Shown one piece after another: positions 7,735 through 14,583 of a stretch of 15,035 nt of DNA (within the stretch, counting starts at the first letter, position 1; each line of letters begins with the position of its first letter). The notes below the pieces were generated by a model. The model made no database searches and was not told where the DNA came from. It worked only from the letters and a program-made list of their open reading frames with translations. The DNA comes from Candidatus Bathyarchaeota archaeon (GTDB taxonomy: Archaea > Thermoproteota > Bathyarchaeia > 40CM-2-53-6 > RBG-13-38-9), in NCBI GenBank assembly GCA_030671315.1, contig DAOUZW010000011.1, positions 1 through 15,035 on the forward strand, given 5' to 3'. Position numbers and translations under genes: made by a program.

Positions 7735-9183
7735 TCAATATGCTCGGGCGAAATAAGCTACTTGATTTGATTGATTGCCACAATAGACGCAGTTTGACCA
7801 GATCGGTTCCTCCTCTAACGGTATTGCTCTAATTGTCGCACCTGTCTCATTTTTGATTCGATCCTCACATTCTTGTTTGGAACACCAACATGCTTTAAGA
7901 AATCCTCCTTTCTTTGTAAGAACATCTTTGAATTGATCATAATTTTGTATTTTCTCAGTATGTTCATTTAGAAATTTTTTAGCTTTATCAAAAAGATTCT
8001 TTTGAATTTGTTCAAGTGTGCTGTTAACGTTGTCGATTAATTCTTCATATTTAATTGATAATTTTTCCCTAGTATCTCTTCTTACAAGAATGACCTTCCC
8101 TTCTCGAAAATCTCTAGGCCCTATCTCTATTCTCAATGGTATACCCTTAAGCTCCCATTCGTTGAATTTCCATCCAGGCGTAAATTGTTCTCTAGAATCA
8201 TTGAAACATGCGATTTTTGCTTTTTCAAGTTTTTTTTGTACTTCGATCGCCATATTATTGACGTTCTTCTTATCATCATCACTAAAGAAGATAGGTACTA
8301 TAACTACTTGAATCGGCGCAATTTTTGGTGGAAGTACTAATCCTTTGTCATCTCCATGAACCATAACTACCGCGCCTATTAATCTCCAAGAGACTCCCCA
8401 AGAGGCCTGCCAGGCAAAATGTTCCTTTTCATCACGTCCAAGATACTTAATACCGAATGGGATTGAGAAATTCTGACCAAGATTATGTGAAGTTCCCATT
8501 TGGAGCGCTTTACCATCCCCCATAATAGCCTCCAAAGTAGTGGTATATAGAGCTCCAACAAATTTTTCTTGGTCAGTCTTCTTTCCCAAGATTACAGGAA
8601 TAGCTAAAATATCTTCTATCAATTCCCTGTAAAGATTCAAAATCATAAAAACTTCCTTGTCTGCATCTTCCTTGTTCTCATGAACCGTATGACCCTCCTG
8701 CCAAAGAAATTCACTTGTCCTAATGAATGGCTTTGTCCCAGTGATTTCAGCTCTAAGTACTGAGTTCCAGAAATTCAACAAGAGAGGAAGGTCTCTCCAG
8801 CTCTGGATCCATTTTGCATAAGAATGATATGCTATTGTCTCTGATGTTGGTCGTGTAGCTAAGCGCTCTCCAATTTCATTATCGCCGGTATGTGTAACCC
8901 AAAAAACTTCTGGAGTAAAACCTGCAAAATGCTCCGCTTCTTTTTTTATCAAGCTTTCAGGAATTAATAATGGAAAGTATGCATTTCTATGGCCTGTTTT
9001 CTTTATCTTCGGATCAATGAATTCACGAATTTTCTCCCACATCTCATAGCCGTTGGGCCTCAGAACCATGAAACCTTTTGCCGCCGAATAATCCGCCAAC
9101 TCTGCCTTCAATATCACTTGAGTATACCATTCAGAGAAATCCTTATCCTTTGAAACTGTGATACCGACATCTTTCACGCTCAT
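7735..9183 (-). CDS. proS: Prolyl-tRNA synthetase, archaeal/eukaryal type
   Basis: 482 residues, a class II synthetase charging tRNA-Pro. The catalytic core shows TRPTSETIAYHSYAKW (110-125), motif 2 with RTSEFLWQEGHT (155-166), GTSHNLGQNFS (230-240) and motif 3 with SWRLIGAVVMVHGDDKG (265-281). The anticodon-binding domain starts near 288. A C-terminal zinc-type domain has four Cys (ACWCSKQEC, NCVYCG). The protein ends in the conserved ...ARAY with a terminal Tyr, typical of the archaeal/eukaryal ProRS group that lacks the bacterial editing insertion. Start is ATG 9183 with GTGAT 5 bases upstream (9189-9193); an AT-rich stretch at 9200-9215 could be the TATA box. It is transcribed separately from the Cdv cluster. 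Confidence 0.97.
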   Translation of the reverse strand: MSVKDVGITVSKDKDFSEWYTQVILKAELADYSAAKGFMVLRPNGYEMWEKIREFIDPKIKKTGHRNAYFPLLIPESLIKKEAEHFAGFTPEVFWVTHTGDNEIGERLATRPTSETIAYHSYAKWIQSWRDLPLLLNFWNSVLRAEITGTKPFIRTSEFLWQEGHTVHENKEDADKEVFMILNLYRELIEDILAIPVILGKKTDQEKFVGALYTTTLEAIMGDGKALQMGTSHNLGQNFSIPFGIKYLGRDEKEHFAWQASWGVSWRLIGAVVMVHGDDKGLVLPPKIAPIQVVIVPIFFSDDDKKNVNNMAIEVQKKLEKAKIACFNDSREQFTPGWKFNEWELKGIPLRIEIGPRDFREGKVILVRRDTREKLSIKYEELIDNVNSTLEQIQKNLFDKAKKFLNEHTEKIQNYDQFKDVLTKKGGFLKACWCSKQECEDRIKNETGATIRAIPLEEEPIWSNCVYCGNQSNQVAYFARAY

Positions 9184-9365
9184 TGCAAATCACTATTATC
9201 CTTATTTTTTTATTCTTAAACAAACGATTGATTAATACCAACTTGTTGGCATTGTATCTGGGGAACTCCAAAATAAGAATTCTCGCTTTGCTCATATTTC
9301 AACAAAGAACTAGAGTTGTATAGACAATCTGGGGTAAATCGAATGATGTCTCAATCTAGAAGTGA
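9184..9365. other. Intergenic region upstream of proS
   Basis: This stretch holds the proS Shine-Dalgarno motif and AT-rich promoter candidate close to 9183. The rest (about 9230-9365) has no open frame of note and no RNA gene I can recognise. Together with the endonuclease Q relic that follows, it fills the 432-base gap between proS and the CdvA-like gene. Confidence 0.5.
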
Positions 9366-9594
9366 TTGAAATTGAGAGTCATTACAGATCTGGCATATTC
9401 ATTCTAAGTTTAGCGGTTCAACAAGCCAGAATATGAATCTCCAAGAAATTGAACGATTCGCCATTATGAAATGCCTATCCGTAATAGGAACAGGTGATTT
9501 TACACACCCACTTTGGATGAAAGAAATAAAAACATGTCTCAAATCAAAATCTCAGCTGGATATTATTGAGAATATGGGAAAATTGAAAATTTAG
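9366..9594 (+). pseudogene. Endonuclease Q (PHP-domain) gene relic, frameshifted and truncated
   Basis: The plus-strand translation matches the N-terminus of the archaeal endonuclease Q family (PHP-domain deaminated-base endonuclease, normally about 400 residues). From TTG 9366 or 9372 it reads LRVITDL. One extra base at 9392/9393 shifts the frame, and the match continues HIHSKFSGSTSQNMNLQEIE, then FAIMKCLSVIGTGDFTHPLW and MKEIKTCLKS. HIHS is the metal-binding PHP signature, and GTGDFTHPLW is a near-diagnostic family motif. The frame then degenerates and stops at TAG 9594, with the remaining 80-85% of the gene missing. The convergent CdvA-like gene begins 21 bases later. An ATG at 9433 opens a 53-codon frame, but I read it as part of the relic and not as a working gene. 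Confidence 0.8.
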
Positions 9595-9608
9595 TCTAGA
9601 GATAAAAC

Positions 9609-9616
9609 TTTTTTTT
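9609..9616 (+). terminator. T8 tract between EndoQ relic and CdvA-like gene
   Basis: Eight consecutive Ts on the plus strand, 14 bases after the stop of the endonuclease Q relic. This is the type of T-run at which archaeal RNA polymerase stops. It would limit transcription from the relic running antisense into the Cdv cluster. It abuts the stop codon of the CdvA-like gene. Confidence 0.3.
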
Positions 9617-10218
9617 CAAAACAACTTCGTTAATTCGGCAATATGATCTGCTAAGTCTCTCTTTTCCTTGGCCACATATTCGAGATTTGGTTCTATCGAA
9701 TTTGAAGCTACTTCATAGACTTTACTAGAAAATTCTTCTGACCATTTTCCAGCTTTTAATTCAATTAAAATTTTCGTCAAATCTTCTATTTGTCTATCTA
9801 ATTCTTTTTCTCTACTTTGAATTATTTCTATGGCCGCGATCTTCTTTGATTTAAGATTTTTTATCGCTTCTTCATGTTTTTGAGTTAATTCATCATAGAG
9901 ATTTTTTGGGATCTCTTTGCGTTTAAGAAGGTCACTTAATGCGACCAATCTTCGTTGTGCCGAATCCATCTCTTTTAGTAGTGATTCTATTTGTATCTTC
10001 CATTTTGAAACAGCTATTATTTTATCTCTATCCATCGAGATTTGATCGACTGACAGTCTTTGTAATTCATTGTTTCCTTTCTCAAGTTCTAAGGATTGCA
10101 TCTCACCAAAATCATTTAACGTCACACCTATGATAGTTCCTAAGCTTCGGCCGTATGTATCCGATATTTTTTTACCAAGAAAACCTTTCAATTCTGGCTC
10201 AGAAAGTTCAGTCATCAT
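9616..10218 (-). CDS. CdvA-like PRC-barrel coiled-coil protein
   Basis: 200 residues. The N-terminal part (about 10-70) is a PRC-barrel: FLGKKISDTYGRSLGTIIGV, then NDFGEMQSLELE and LSVDQISMDRDKIIAV. A long charged coiled coil follows (about 75-165) and the end is helical (ADHIAELTKLF). PRC-barrel plus coiled coil is the architecture of CdvA, the membrane-recruiting scaffold of archaeal ESCRT-III division. Unlike crenarchaeal CdvA, I see no linker plus C-terminal beta-strand (E3B peptide) to bind a CdvB winged helix. Its immediate partner gene, the short ESCRT-III, also lacks that winged helix. AGGTGA at 10224-10229, overlapping the previous stop codon, points to ATG 10218 (spacing 5) or ATG 10215 (spacing 8) as start, not the GTG at 10227. 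It is the last gene of the cluster. Confidence 0.75.
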   Translation of the reverse strand: MMTELSEPELKGFLGKKISDTYGRSLGTIIGVTLNDFGEMQSLELEKGNNELQRLSVDQISMDRDKIIAVSKWKIQIESLLKEMDSAQRRLVALSDLLKRKEIPKNLYDELTQKHEEAIKNLKSKKIAAIEIIQSREKELDRQIEDLTKILIELKAGKWSEEFSSKVYEVASNSIEPNLEYVAKEKRDLADHIAELTKLF

Positions 10219-10223
10219 TTTAT

Positions 10224-10229
10224 TCACCT
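10224..10229 (-). promoter_or_regulatory. Shine-Dalgarno motif deciding the CdvA-like start
   Basis: AGGTGA on the minus strand overlaps the TAG stop of the short ESCRT-III gene and lies 5 and 8 bases before two consecutive ATG codons (10218, 10215). The GTG at 10227 lies inside this motif, so it is unlikely to be the start. Confidence 0.6.
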
Positions 10230-10845
10230 AGTCTTGTACAGACGAATCTGGTTCTGGAGAAGGAATTTTAGGCATGTCTGGGAATCTTTCTTGCATCTTC
10301 TGTTCAGCTACTAATGCAGCTTCTTTTAGAATTTTTTCTGATTCTTCCGTTGGGACATCATAATCTATTGTCTGTTCGGTAACTTCACCGACTTCAAGGG
10401 AAATAGATTGTAAGGTCTCGTTGACATTTGCAAGCTCCATAGATATTTCAGGCATTATATTCTGAATGCCATCTTTGATCTGTTTCATTATGGCTCCTAC
10501 AGAAGTCATATTATACGCTAATTCCCCAAAATCTCTGACTCTTGTAAGTTTTAGACTGACTCGTTCAAGAGCCATTTGGCTCTTTAATGTGTTAAGAACC
10601 ATTTTCCTAATTTCAGCACATTCATCAGCATACATTGATGCCTTCGTGTTATCCTTAGTTTGGATTGCTCCAACACATTTTGTGTATAGATTTTTTTCTC
10701 GAGATTGTAGACGATTAGTCTGAGAATCCAATCGTCGCATCTGAACGGATATCCTATGAATTGCATTATTGAGTCTGCGCTTCATGGGAGTTGGGCGTAT
10801 TGCTTCCTTAATCCTTTCACTCCAAGATGGGTTATATCTGAACAT
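10228..10845 (-). CDS. ESCRT-III (Snf7) protein, short CdvB paralogue
   Basis: 205 residues of Snf7/ESCRT-III type: basic N-terminal helices (PMKRRLNNAIHRISVQMRRL), the helical core with KCVGAIQTKD and YADECAEIRKM, then an acidic region and a proline motif FPDMPKIPSPEP (about 188-199). That motif resembles MIM2 peptides that bind the MIT domain of Vps4/CdvC. It ends there, with no winged helix, as in the crenarchaeal CdvB1/B2/B3 paralogues that form the constricting filaments. The CVGA..ECAEIRKM segment is shared almost word for word with the long CdvB at 13735-14565, so the two are close paralogues. ATG 10845 is preferred over GTG 10854: GTGAT motifs at 10850-10854 and 10855-10859 lie 4 and 9 bases upstream. 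It follows the ABC ATPase gene directly, overlapping its signals. Confidence 0.85.
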   Translation of the reverse strand: MFRYNPSWSERIKEAIRPTPMKRRLNNAIHRISVQMRRLDSQTNRLQSREKNLYTKCVGAIQTKDNTKASMYADECAEIRKMVLNTLKSQMALERVSLKLTRVRDFGELAYNMTSVGAIMKQIKDGIQNIMPEISMELANVNETLQSISLEVGEVTEQTIDYDVPTEESEKILKEAALVAEQKMQERFPDMPKIPSPEPDSSVQD

Positions 10846-10855
10846 TTTTATCACA

Positions 10856-11551
10856 TCACATAATTGGGATTATTTTTGGTTTTTCAATGTGGATCTCACG
10901 ATTGGCTATTTTAGCAGCACGAGGTGTATTGGTAGTCATAATGATCGTTTTTCCATAGATGTGTCTTAATCCTCGCAGAATCGGTAAAAGAACATTAACC
11001 GATTGGGGATCGAGGTTACCTGTCGGCTCATCCAAAAGAAGTACCTGAGGTCCAGTCGAAAGGGCTCTTGCTATTCCAACTTTTTTTGCTTCTCCAACAC
11101 TCAGACTGGAAGGATTGAAATCAGCTTTATTGTTAAGACCAAAGAATTCTAGTAATTCATCTGAATAGCTTTCTCTGCTCGAATCATTCTTTCCAGAGAT
11201 CATCTGGGTAACCTTGATGTTTTCTTTAACGTTCAAATCAGTCAGTAATCCAAAAGTTTGGAAGAGAATACCAATTGATTCCGCTCTCAGTGCAGTTAAC
11301 TCTCGATCATTAAGTAAAGAAAGTTCTTTACCCAGCACTCTTATTGTGCCCTTCGTCGGTTTATCCAAGCCAGCAATAAGATTCATCAAAGTCGTTTTTC
11401 CTGTTCCAGACGATCCTGTAATGGCCACGAAATCTCCTTCATTAATATCAAAATTTAATCCATTGAATAGACGTGACTCCGAATAACCACTTTCAAAATT
11501 TTTGTGAAGGTTTCTCACGGAAACTGCAGTTCTTGTACGATCATCAGTCAT
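10856..11551 (-). CDS. FtsE/LolD-like ABC ATPase with lost switch histidine
   Basis: 231 residues of the FtsE/LolD/MacB ATPase type. Walker A is GSSGTGKT (46-53), the Q-loop is Gln98 (LFQTFGLL), Walker B is VLLLDE with Glu175 and is followed by the PTGNLD hallmark of this subgroup. Two key motifs are altered. The signature reads LSVGE (150-154) where LSGGQ or LSGGE is usual. The switch region reads MTTNTPRAA, with Asn208 where the catalytic H-loop His (THD) should be. ATP binding looks intact, but hydrolysis may be weak or controlled. The ATG overlaps the permease stop (ATGA), and a full GGAGGT lies 9 bases upstream (11561-11566). The stop runs into the ribosome-binding region of the short ESCRT-III gene. 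The likely partner is the adjacent permease. Confidence 0.9.
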   Translation of the reverse strand: MTDDRTRTAVSVRNLHKNFESGYSESRLFNGLNFDINEGDFVAITGSSGTGKTTLMNLIAGLDKPTKGTIRVLGKELSLLNDRELTALRAESIGILFQTFGLLTDLNVKENIKVTQMISGKNDSSRESYSDELLEFFGLNNKADFNPSSLSVGEAKKVGIARALSTGPQVLLLDEPTGNLDPQSVNVLLPILRGLRHIYGKTIIMTTNTPRAAKIANREIHIEKPKIIPIM

Positions 11552-12039
11552 TGTCTGAGAACCTCCGGAACATTAAATCTAGATATATGAAATATACAAG
11601 AGATTCCAGCCACAATGGTTGGTCCTAAAACGAGTACTGCCGCAAATAACACAATTTGTTGGGATGGAATGCTGTTAGAAATACCTCCTAGCCATCCCAG
11701 GAGATATGCTATAATCATTCCGAGTGTCCAGCCGATTGATGTATACACGATTGTTTTTAAAAGCAGTATTCCTCCAATTAGGTGCTTCCATATTCCCACA
11801 GCAATTAATATCGCGATGTCTCTTCTTCTATTAGTGAAACTAGCAACAATTTCGTTAAGTGCCAACGCTGAGATTGCCACAAATATCGTCACCATCATGA
11901 TGGATCTTACATAATGTCCGATTTCTTTCGCTATTACGAACCACATGATTATCGTAAGAACAGAGATCATTACAACAGATAGAAATGTACGATATTCTGG
12001 TTTACTAAATAGTCTCAATAATAGTGCATAACTAGCCAT
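11548..12039 (-). CDS. Minimal FtsX/MacB-like ABC permease
   Basis: 163 residues with four predicted membrane helices (about 19-37, 47-66, 90-112, 127-150). The order is that of FtsX/MacB-family permeases: an amphipathic N-terminal helix (YALLLRLFSKPEYRTFL), TM1, TM2, then the cytosolic coupling segment FTNRRRDIAILIAVGIWKHL that contacts the ATPase, TM3, TM4 and a short tail VPEVLRQ. Bacterial FtsX, LolC and MacB carry a sizeable extracellular domain between TM1 and TM2; here that loop is only about ten residues. I choose ATG 12039 because GGGGTGA (12049-12055) lies 8 bases upstream. The in-frame ATG at 12060 has no such motif. The start overlaps the end of the Lrp-type gene and the stop overlaps the ATPase start, so the three are translationally coupled. 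Confidence 0.8.
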   Translation of the reverse strand: MASYALLLRLFSKPEYRTFLSVVMISVLTIIMWFVIAKEIGHYVRSIMMVTIFVAISALALNEIVASFTNRRRDIAILIAVGIWKHLIGGILLLKTIVYTSIGWTLGMIIAYLLGWLGGISNSIPSQQIVLFAAVLVLGPTIVAGISCIFHISRFNVPEVLRQ

Positions 12040-12538
12040 CCTGAGTTTCACCCCTAACATCCGGATCTATTCCGTCAGCCATATTCTTCAGAAAGCCGCC
12101 AATACTTCCATTTTGATATGTTTTGATAACTGATGCTGCATAATCTATCTTGACATTGTATTCTCGAAGTTTTGTTATGACTTTGTCAATATCTTCTTTA
12201 TTTTTACCAATAAGATGAAAGATGACTTCTGGAGATCCAAAAGAACTTACTACTGTAATTGTTTGTGGAAGATCAGAAATTTGTCTTATTACTGTGTCAC
12301 GTTTAGAATTTGCGGGAAAACTTGCTCCTAAGTAGACTTGTTCAGAAAGACCAAGTTTCTCAAGATCAAGATTTACTGTATAGTCACGTATTATTCCAAG
12401 ATTCTCAAGTTTATTTATTCTATATGCGACCACATTTGGATGTAATCCTAGTTTATCGCCTAGGTTTGTTAATGTTGCTTTTGAATTATGAACTAACTCC
12501 GCAAGGATTTTCAGGTCTTTTGAATTGATTGTTTTCAT
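12032..12538 (-). CDS. Lrp/AsnC-family transcriptional regulator
   Basis: 168 residues. An N-terminal winged helix-turn-helix (about 5-55; LKILAELVHNSKATLTNLGD, LGLHPNVVAYRINKLENLGI) is followed by the RAM-type alpha/beta domain that mediates dimer/octamer assembly and ligand sensing (about 65-145; VYLGASFPANSKRDTVIRQI, VSSFGSPEVIFHL). A short extra tail (FLKNMADGIDPDVRGETQDG) lies beyond the usual end. It sits 15 bases after cdvC, with GAGGAGA overlapping the cdvC stop (12549-12555), and overlaps the permease gene. Location inside the cluster suggests it controls these genes or responds to a signal linked to division. Its ligand and target sites cannot be read from sequence. Confidence 0.92.
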   Translation of the reverse strand: MKTINSKDLKILAELVHNSKATLTNLGDKLGLHPNVVAYRINKLENLGIIRDYTVNLDLEKLGLSEQVYLGASFPANSKRDTVIRQISDLPQTITVVSSFGSPEVIFHLIGKNKEDIDKVITKLREYNVKIDYAASVIKTYQNGSIGGFLKNMADGIDPDVRGETQDG

Positions 12539-12553
12539 TATAATATTTTCTCC

Positions 12554-13705
12554 TCATGCAGCCTGATATTGTTCAGACCATTTTAGATAGTTAACTATCA
12601 AGCTTTGATCTACGCTGGGACGTCTAACACGAAGAACGTCTTTGAAATCTTTCATTGTTATTGGTCTAGGTTTAGCCTGTTTATCATCAGGATTTCCGCT
12701 TTCGAAAAATTCTCTAACCACTAATGCTTGAGCACCTTGGAAATTATTCAAGATATCACTACCGGAATAACCTTGAGTTATAGTTGCAAGAGAGTCAAAG
12801 TCCACATCTTCCGAAATGGCTAGAGATTTCCCAAGTTTTCTCGAAAAAATTCTAAACATTTCAAGTCTTGCATCCGCCTCGGGTAAGGGTACAAATATTC
12901 TCTTTTGGAATCTTCTTCTAAATGGATCGTCTAAAGCCCAGGGCTTGTTTGTTGCTCCAATTACATATATTTGAAGACTTTTTTTCTTGTCAACTACACC
13001 ATCCATTTCTTTTAGAAACTGATTTCTAGTTCTTACCTCACCACCAACTTCCTGAGAGCGGATTCCAACTAGCGAATCTATTTCGTCGATAAATATTATC
13101 GCTGGTTTTCCTTGTGAACTTATTTGTCTCGCCTCTTCAAATAGTTGGGCTACGTTCTTTTCAGATTCCCCAAGCCATTTGGACATTATTGATTGTGCAT
13201 CAACACAAAAGAACGAAGCATTGATCTCTGTCGCAATTGCAGCTGCTAATAGAGTCTTACCACATCCAGGCGGCCCAAAGAAGAGTATGCCTCTATGCCA
13301 TCCCAAAGGAAAGAGGTCAGATCTCCTCGCCGGAAATATTATGGCCTCCTCAATTGCTCTTTTTGCTTCAATCAAGTTAGCAATATCGTCCCATCGGACA
13401 TCAGGTTTTTCGGTTAGAACAAGTTGCTCAAATTTTGCTTCACTACCAGATGGTGCGCTCTCTACAGGTTCTTGATGATTTACTTTATTTTGGAGTTCTT
13501 TGATTCGTTTTCTGTATGATTCAACATGTTCCATATACACATTATTTTGAGAGGAATTTGGATAAAGAGAACATAACTTGAATAAAATCTCGATTGATTT
13601 TTGATACTTTACTATGGCAAGTCCTCTGGATCCTTGTTTATCAAGCCTGATGGCCTCGGTTGCATATTTTACGGCAATTTGTTCTAATTCTTCTATTGCA
13701 GACAA
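12554..13705 (-). CDS. cdvC: CdvC, Vps4-type AAA ATPase of ESCRT-III division
   Basis: 383 residues. An N-terminal MIT domain (about 3-75, three helices) binds the MIM motifs of ESCRT-III proteins. A linker follows, then the AAA core: Walker A GPPGCGKT (144-151), pore loop with Lys-Trp (MSKWLGESEKN, Trp177), Walker B IIFIDEID (Glu208), sensor-1 Asn253 (GATN) and the arginine fingers in FRRRFQKRI. Length and order match crenarchaeal CdvC. It remodels and dismantles CdvB filaments at the division site. The start is TTG 13705, supported by AGGTGA (13712-13717) with a 6-base spacer. An ATG five bases upstream is out of frame, nearly abuts that motif and reaches a stop after five codons. It follows the winged-helix CdvB gene by 29 bases, the classic cdvB-cdvC order. 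Confidence 0.96.
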   Translation of the reverse strand: MSAIEELEQIAVKYATEAIRLDKQGSRGLAIVKYQKSIEILFKLCSLYPNSSQNNVYMEHVESYRKRIKELQNKVNHQEPVESAPSGSEAKFEQLVLTEKPDVRWDDIANLIEAKRAIEEAIIFPARRSDLFPLGWHRGILFFGPPGCGKTLLAAAIATEINASFFCVDAQSIMSKWLGESEKNVAQLFEEARQISSQGKPAIIFIDEIDSLVGIRSQEVGGEVRTRNQFLKEMDGVVDKKKSLQIYVIGATNKPWALDDPFRRRFQKRIFVPLPEADARLEMFRIFSRKLGKSLAISEDVDFDSLATITQGYSGSDILNNFQGAQALVVREFFESGNPDDKQAKPRPITMKDFKDVLRVRRPSVDQSLIVNYLKWSEQYQAA

Positions 13706-13711
13706 AACATT

Positions 13712-13717
13712 TCACCT
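13712..13717 (-). promoter_or_regulatory. Shine-Dalgarno motif deciding the cdvC TTG start
   Basis: AGGTGA on the minus strand, 6 bases before TTG 13705. The competing ATG at 13710 lies only one base from the motif and is out of frame, so the weak TTG codon is the real start. This choice may keep CdvC levels low relative to its neighbours. Confidence 0.6.
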
Positions 13718-13734
13718 AAAATTTACAAATCAAA

Positions 13735-14565
13735 CTATTCTGCCTCTCTCTCAATGACAAGCTTTCCTTGTTCTTTTAGACTGTCAATTGCTGTGAGGAC
13801 ATCGTTCGTATGGATTGAAAGAGAGTCCGCACAATCTTTCACTGATAATCGGCCTTCTTTTGACTTGATGTAAGATAATACTTCTTCCAGAACTAACGAA
13901 TCAGACTTGGAGTGTATAAATTCCTCATTACGATTCTCACGCAAAACAGTTTCAGAATCCTTGAGAATTTCTGTTAAATCTGTCTGTTCTAATCCCTTGG
14001 ATTCTATTGGGAGTTCAGGAAATCGCTCACTTGCCTTTTGACGTGCAACTAACTTCGATTCTTCCAGCACTCGTGTAGCCTCTTCACCTGCAAGATCTAA
14101 TTCAAAATTAATCGGAGAAACTTGCCCGGTTCCAGAATGAATATCTTCAAGGACTGAATTTATTCCATCTAGCTCTTTAGCTACTTCCGGTGCTAATCCC
14201 TCAATATCTCCCTTCATACTCCTAACTATTTCCATTACTGGCCTAATTTGAACAAACGCATCTTCGAACAGAGATATTGAATCAAATCGTATGATTACTT
14301 TTTCTAATGAGATTTGAGCGGCCTTTACAGTAGTATACATTTTTCTTATTTCGGCACATTCATTAGCAAAAATCTTAGAACGATCATCGTCGCTGCAGAG
14401 TTGGGCGCCGACACATCTTTGCAGTATTTCTTTATCACGCTGGTATAGTCTCTCCGCTACATCCTCTAGCTTTTCCTTCTGATTACTTAATTTATAGCGG
14501 ATTTCAGGAACAATATCATTCATGGAAGGCTGGACTTTTGAACCCCAACCTTTCCATTTGGGCAA
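13735..14565 (-). CDS. cdvB: CdvB, ESCRT-III division protein with winged helix
   Basis: 276 residues with the three-part layout of true CdvB. A Snf7/ESCRT-III core spans about 15-175 (RYKLSNQKEKLEDVAERLY, RCVGAQLCSDD, ANECAEIRKMY). A proline motif FPELPIES (182-189) resembles an MIM2 site for the CdvC MIT domain. After an acidic linker, a C-terminal winged-helix-like domain (about 222-276; LVLEEVLSYIKSKEGRLSVK, LSIHTNDVLTAIDSLKEQGK) matches the region that in Sulfolobus binds the C-terminal peptide of CdvA. The start is taken as TTG 14565: AGGTCAG (14574-14580) lies 8 bases upstream, and the nearby ATG 14573 is out of frame. It lies between a probable CdvA and cdvC, as in the canonical operon. 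Confidence 0.9.
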   Translation of the reverse strand: MPKWKGWGSKVQPSMNDIVPEIRYKLSNQKEKLEDVAERLYQRDKEILQRCVGAQLCSDDDRSKIFANECAEIRKMYTTVKAAQISLEKVIIRFDSISLFEDAFVQIRPVMEIVRSMKGDIEGLAPEVAKELDGINSVLEDIHSGTGQVSPINFELDLAGEEATRVLEESKLVARQKASERFPELPIESKGLEQTDLTEILKDSETVLRENRNEEFIHSKSDSLVLEEVLSYIKSKEGRLSVKDCADSLSIHTNDVLTAIDSLKEQGKLVIEREAE

Positions 14566-14583
14566 GGGAACATCTGACCTCTA

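Noticed and set aside
9433..9594. 53-codon plus-strand frame starting at ATG 9433 as a separate small gene
   Set aside because: Its reading continues upstream, through a frameshift, into the HIHS motif of the endonuclease Q family. It has no Shine-Dalgarno motif at the ATG and holds only a fragment of the PHP domain, so a gene relic explains it better.
11548..12060. Longer permease starting at ATG 12060
   Set aside because: No ribosome-binding motif precedes it, while GGGGTGA lies 8 bases before ATG 12039. The shorter form also matches the usual start of the amphipathic N-terminal helix.
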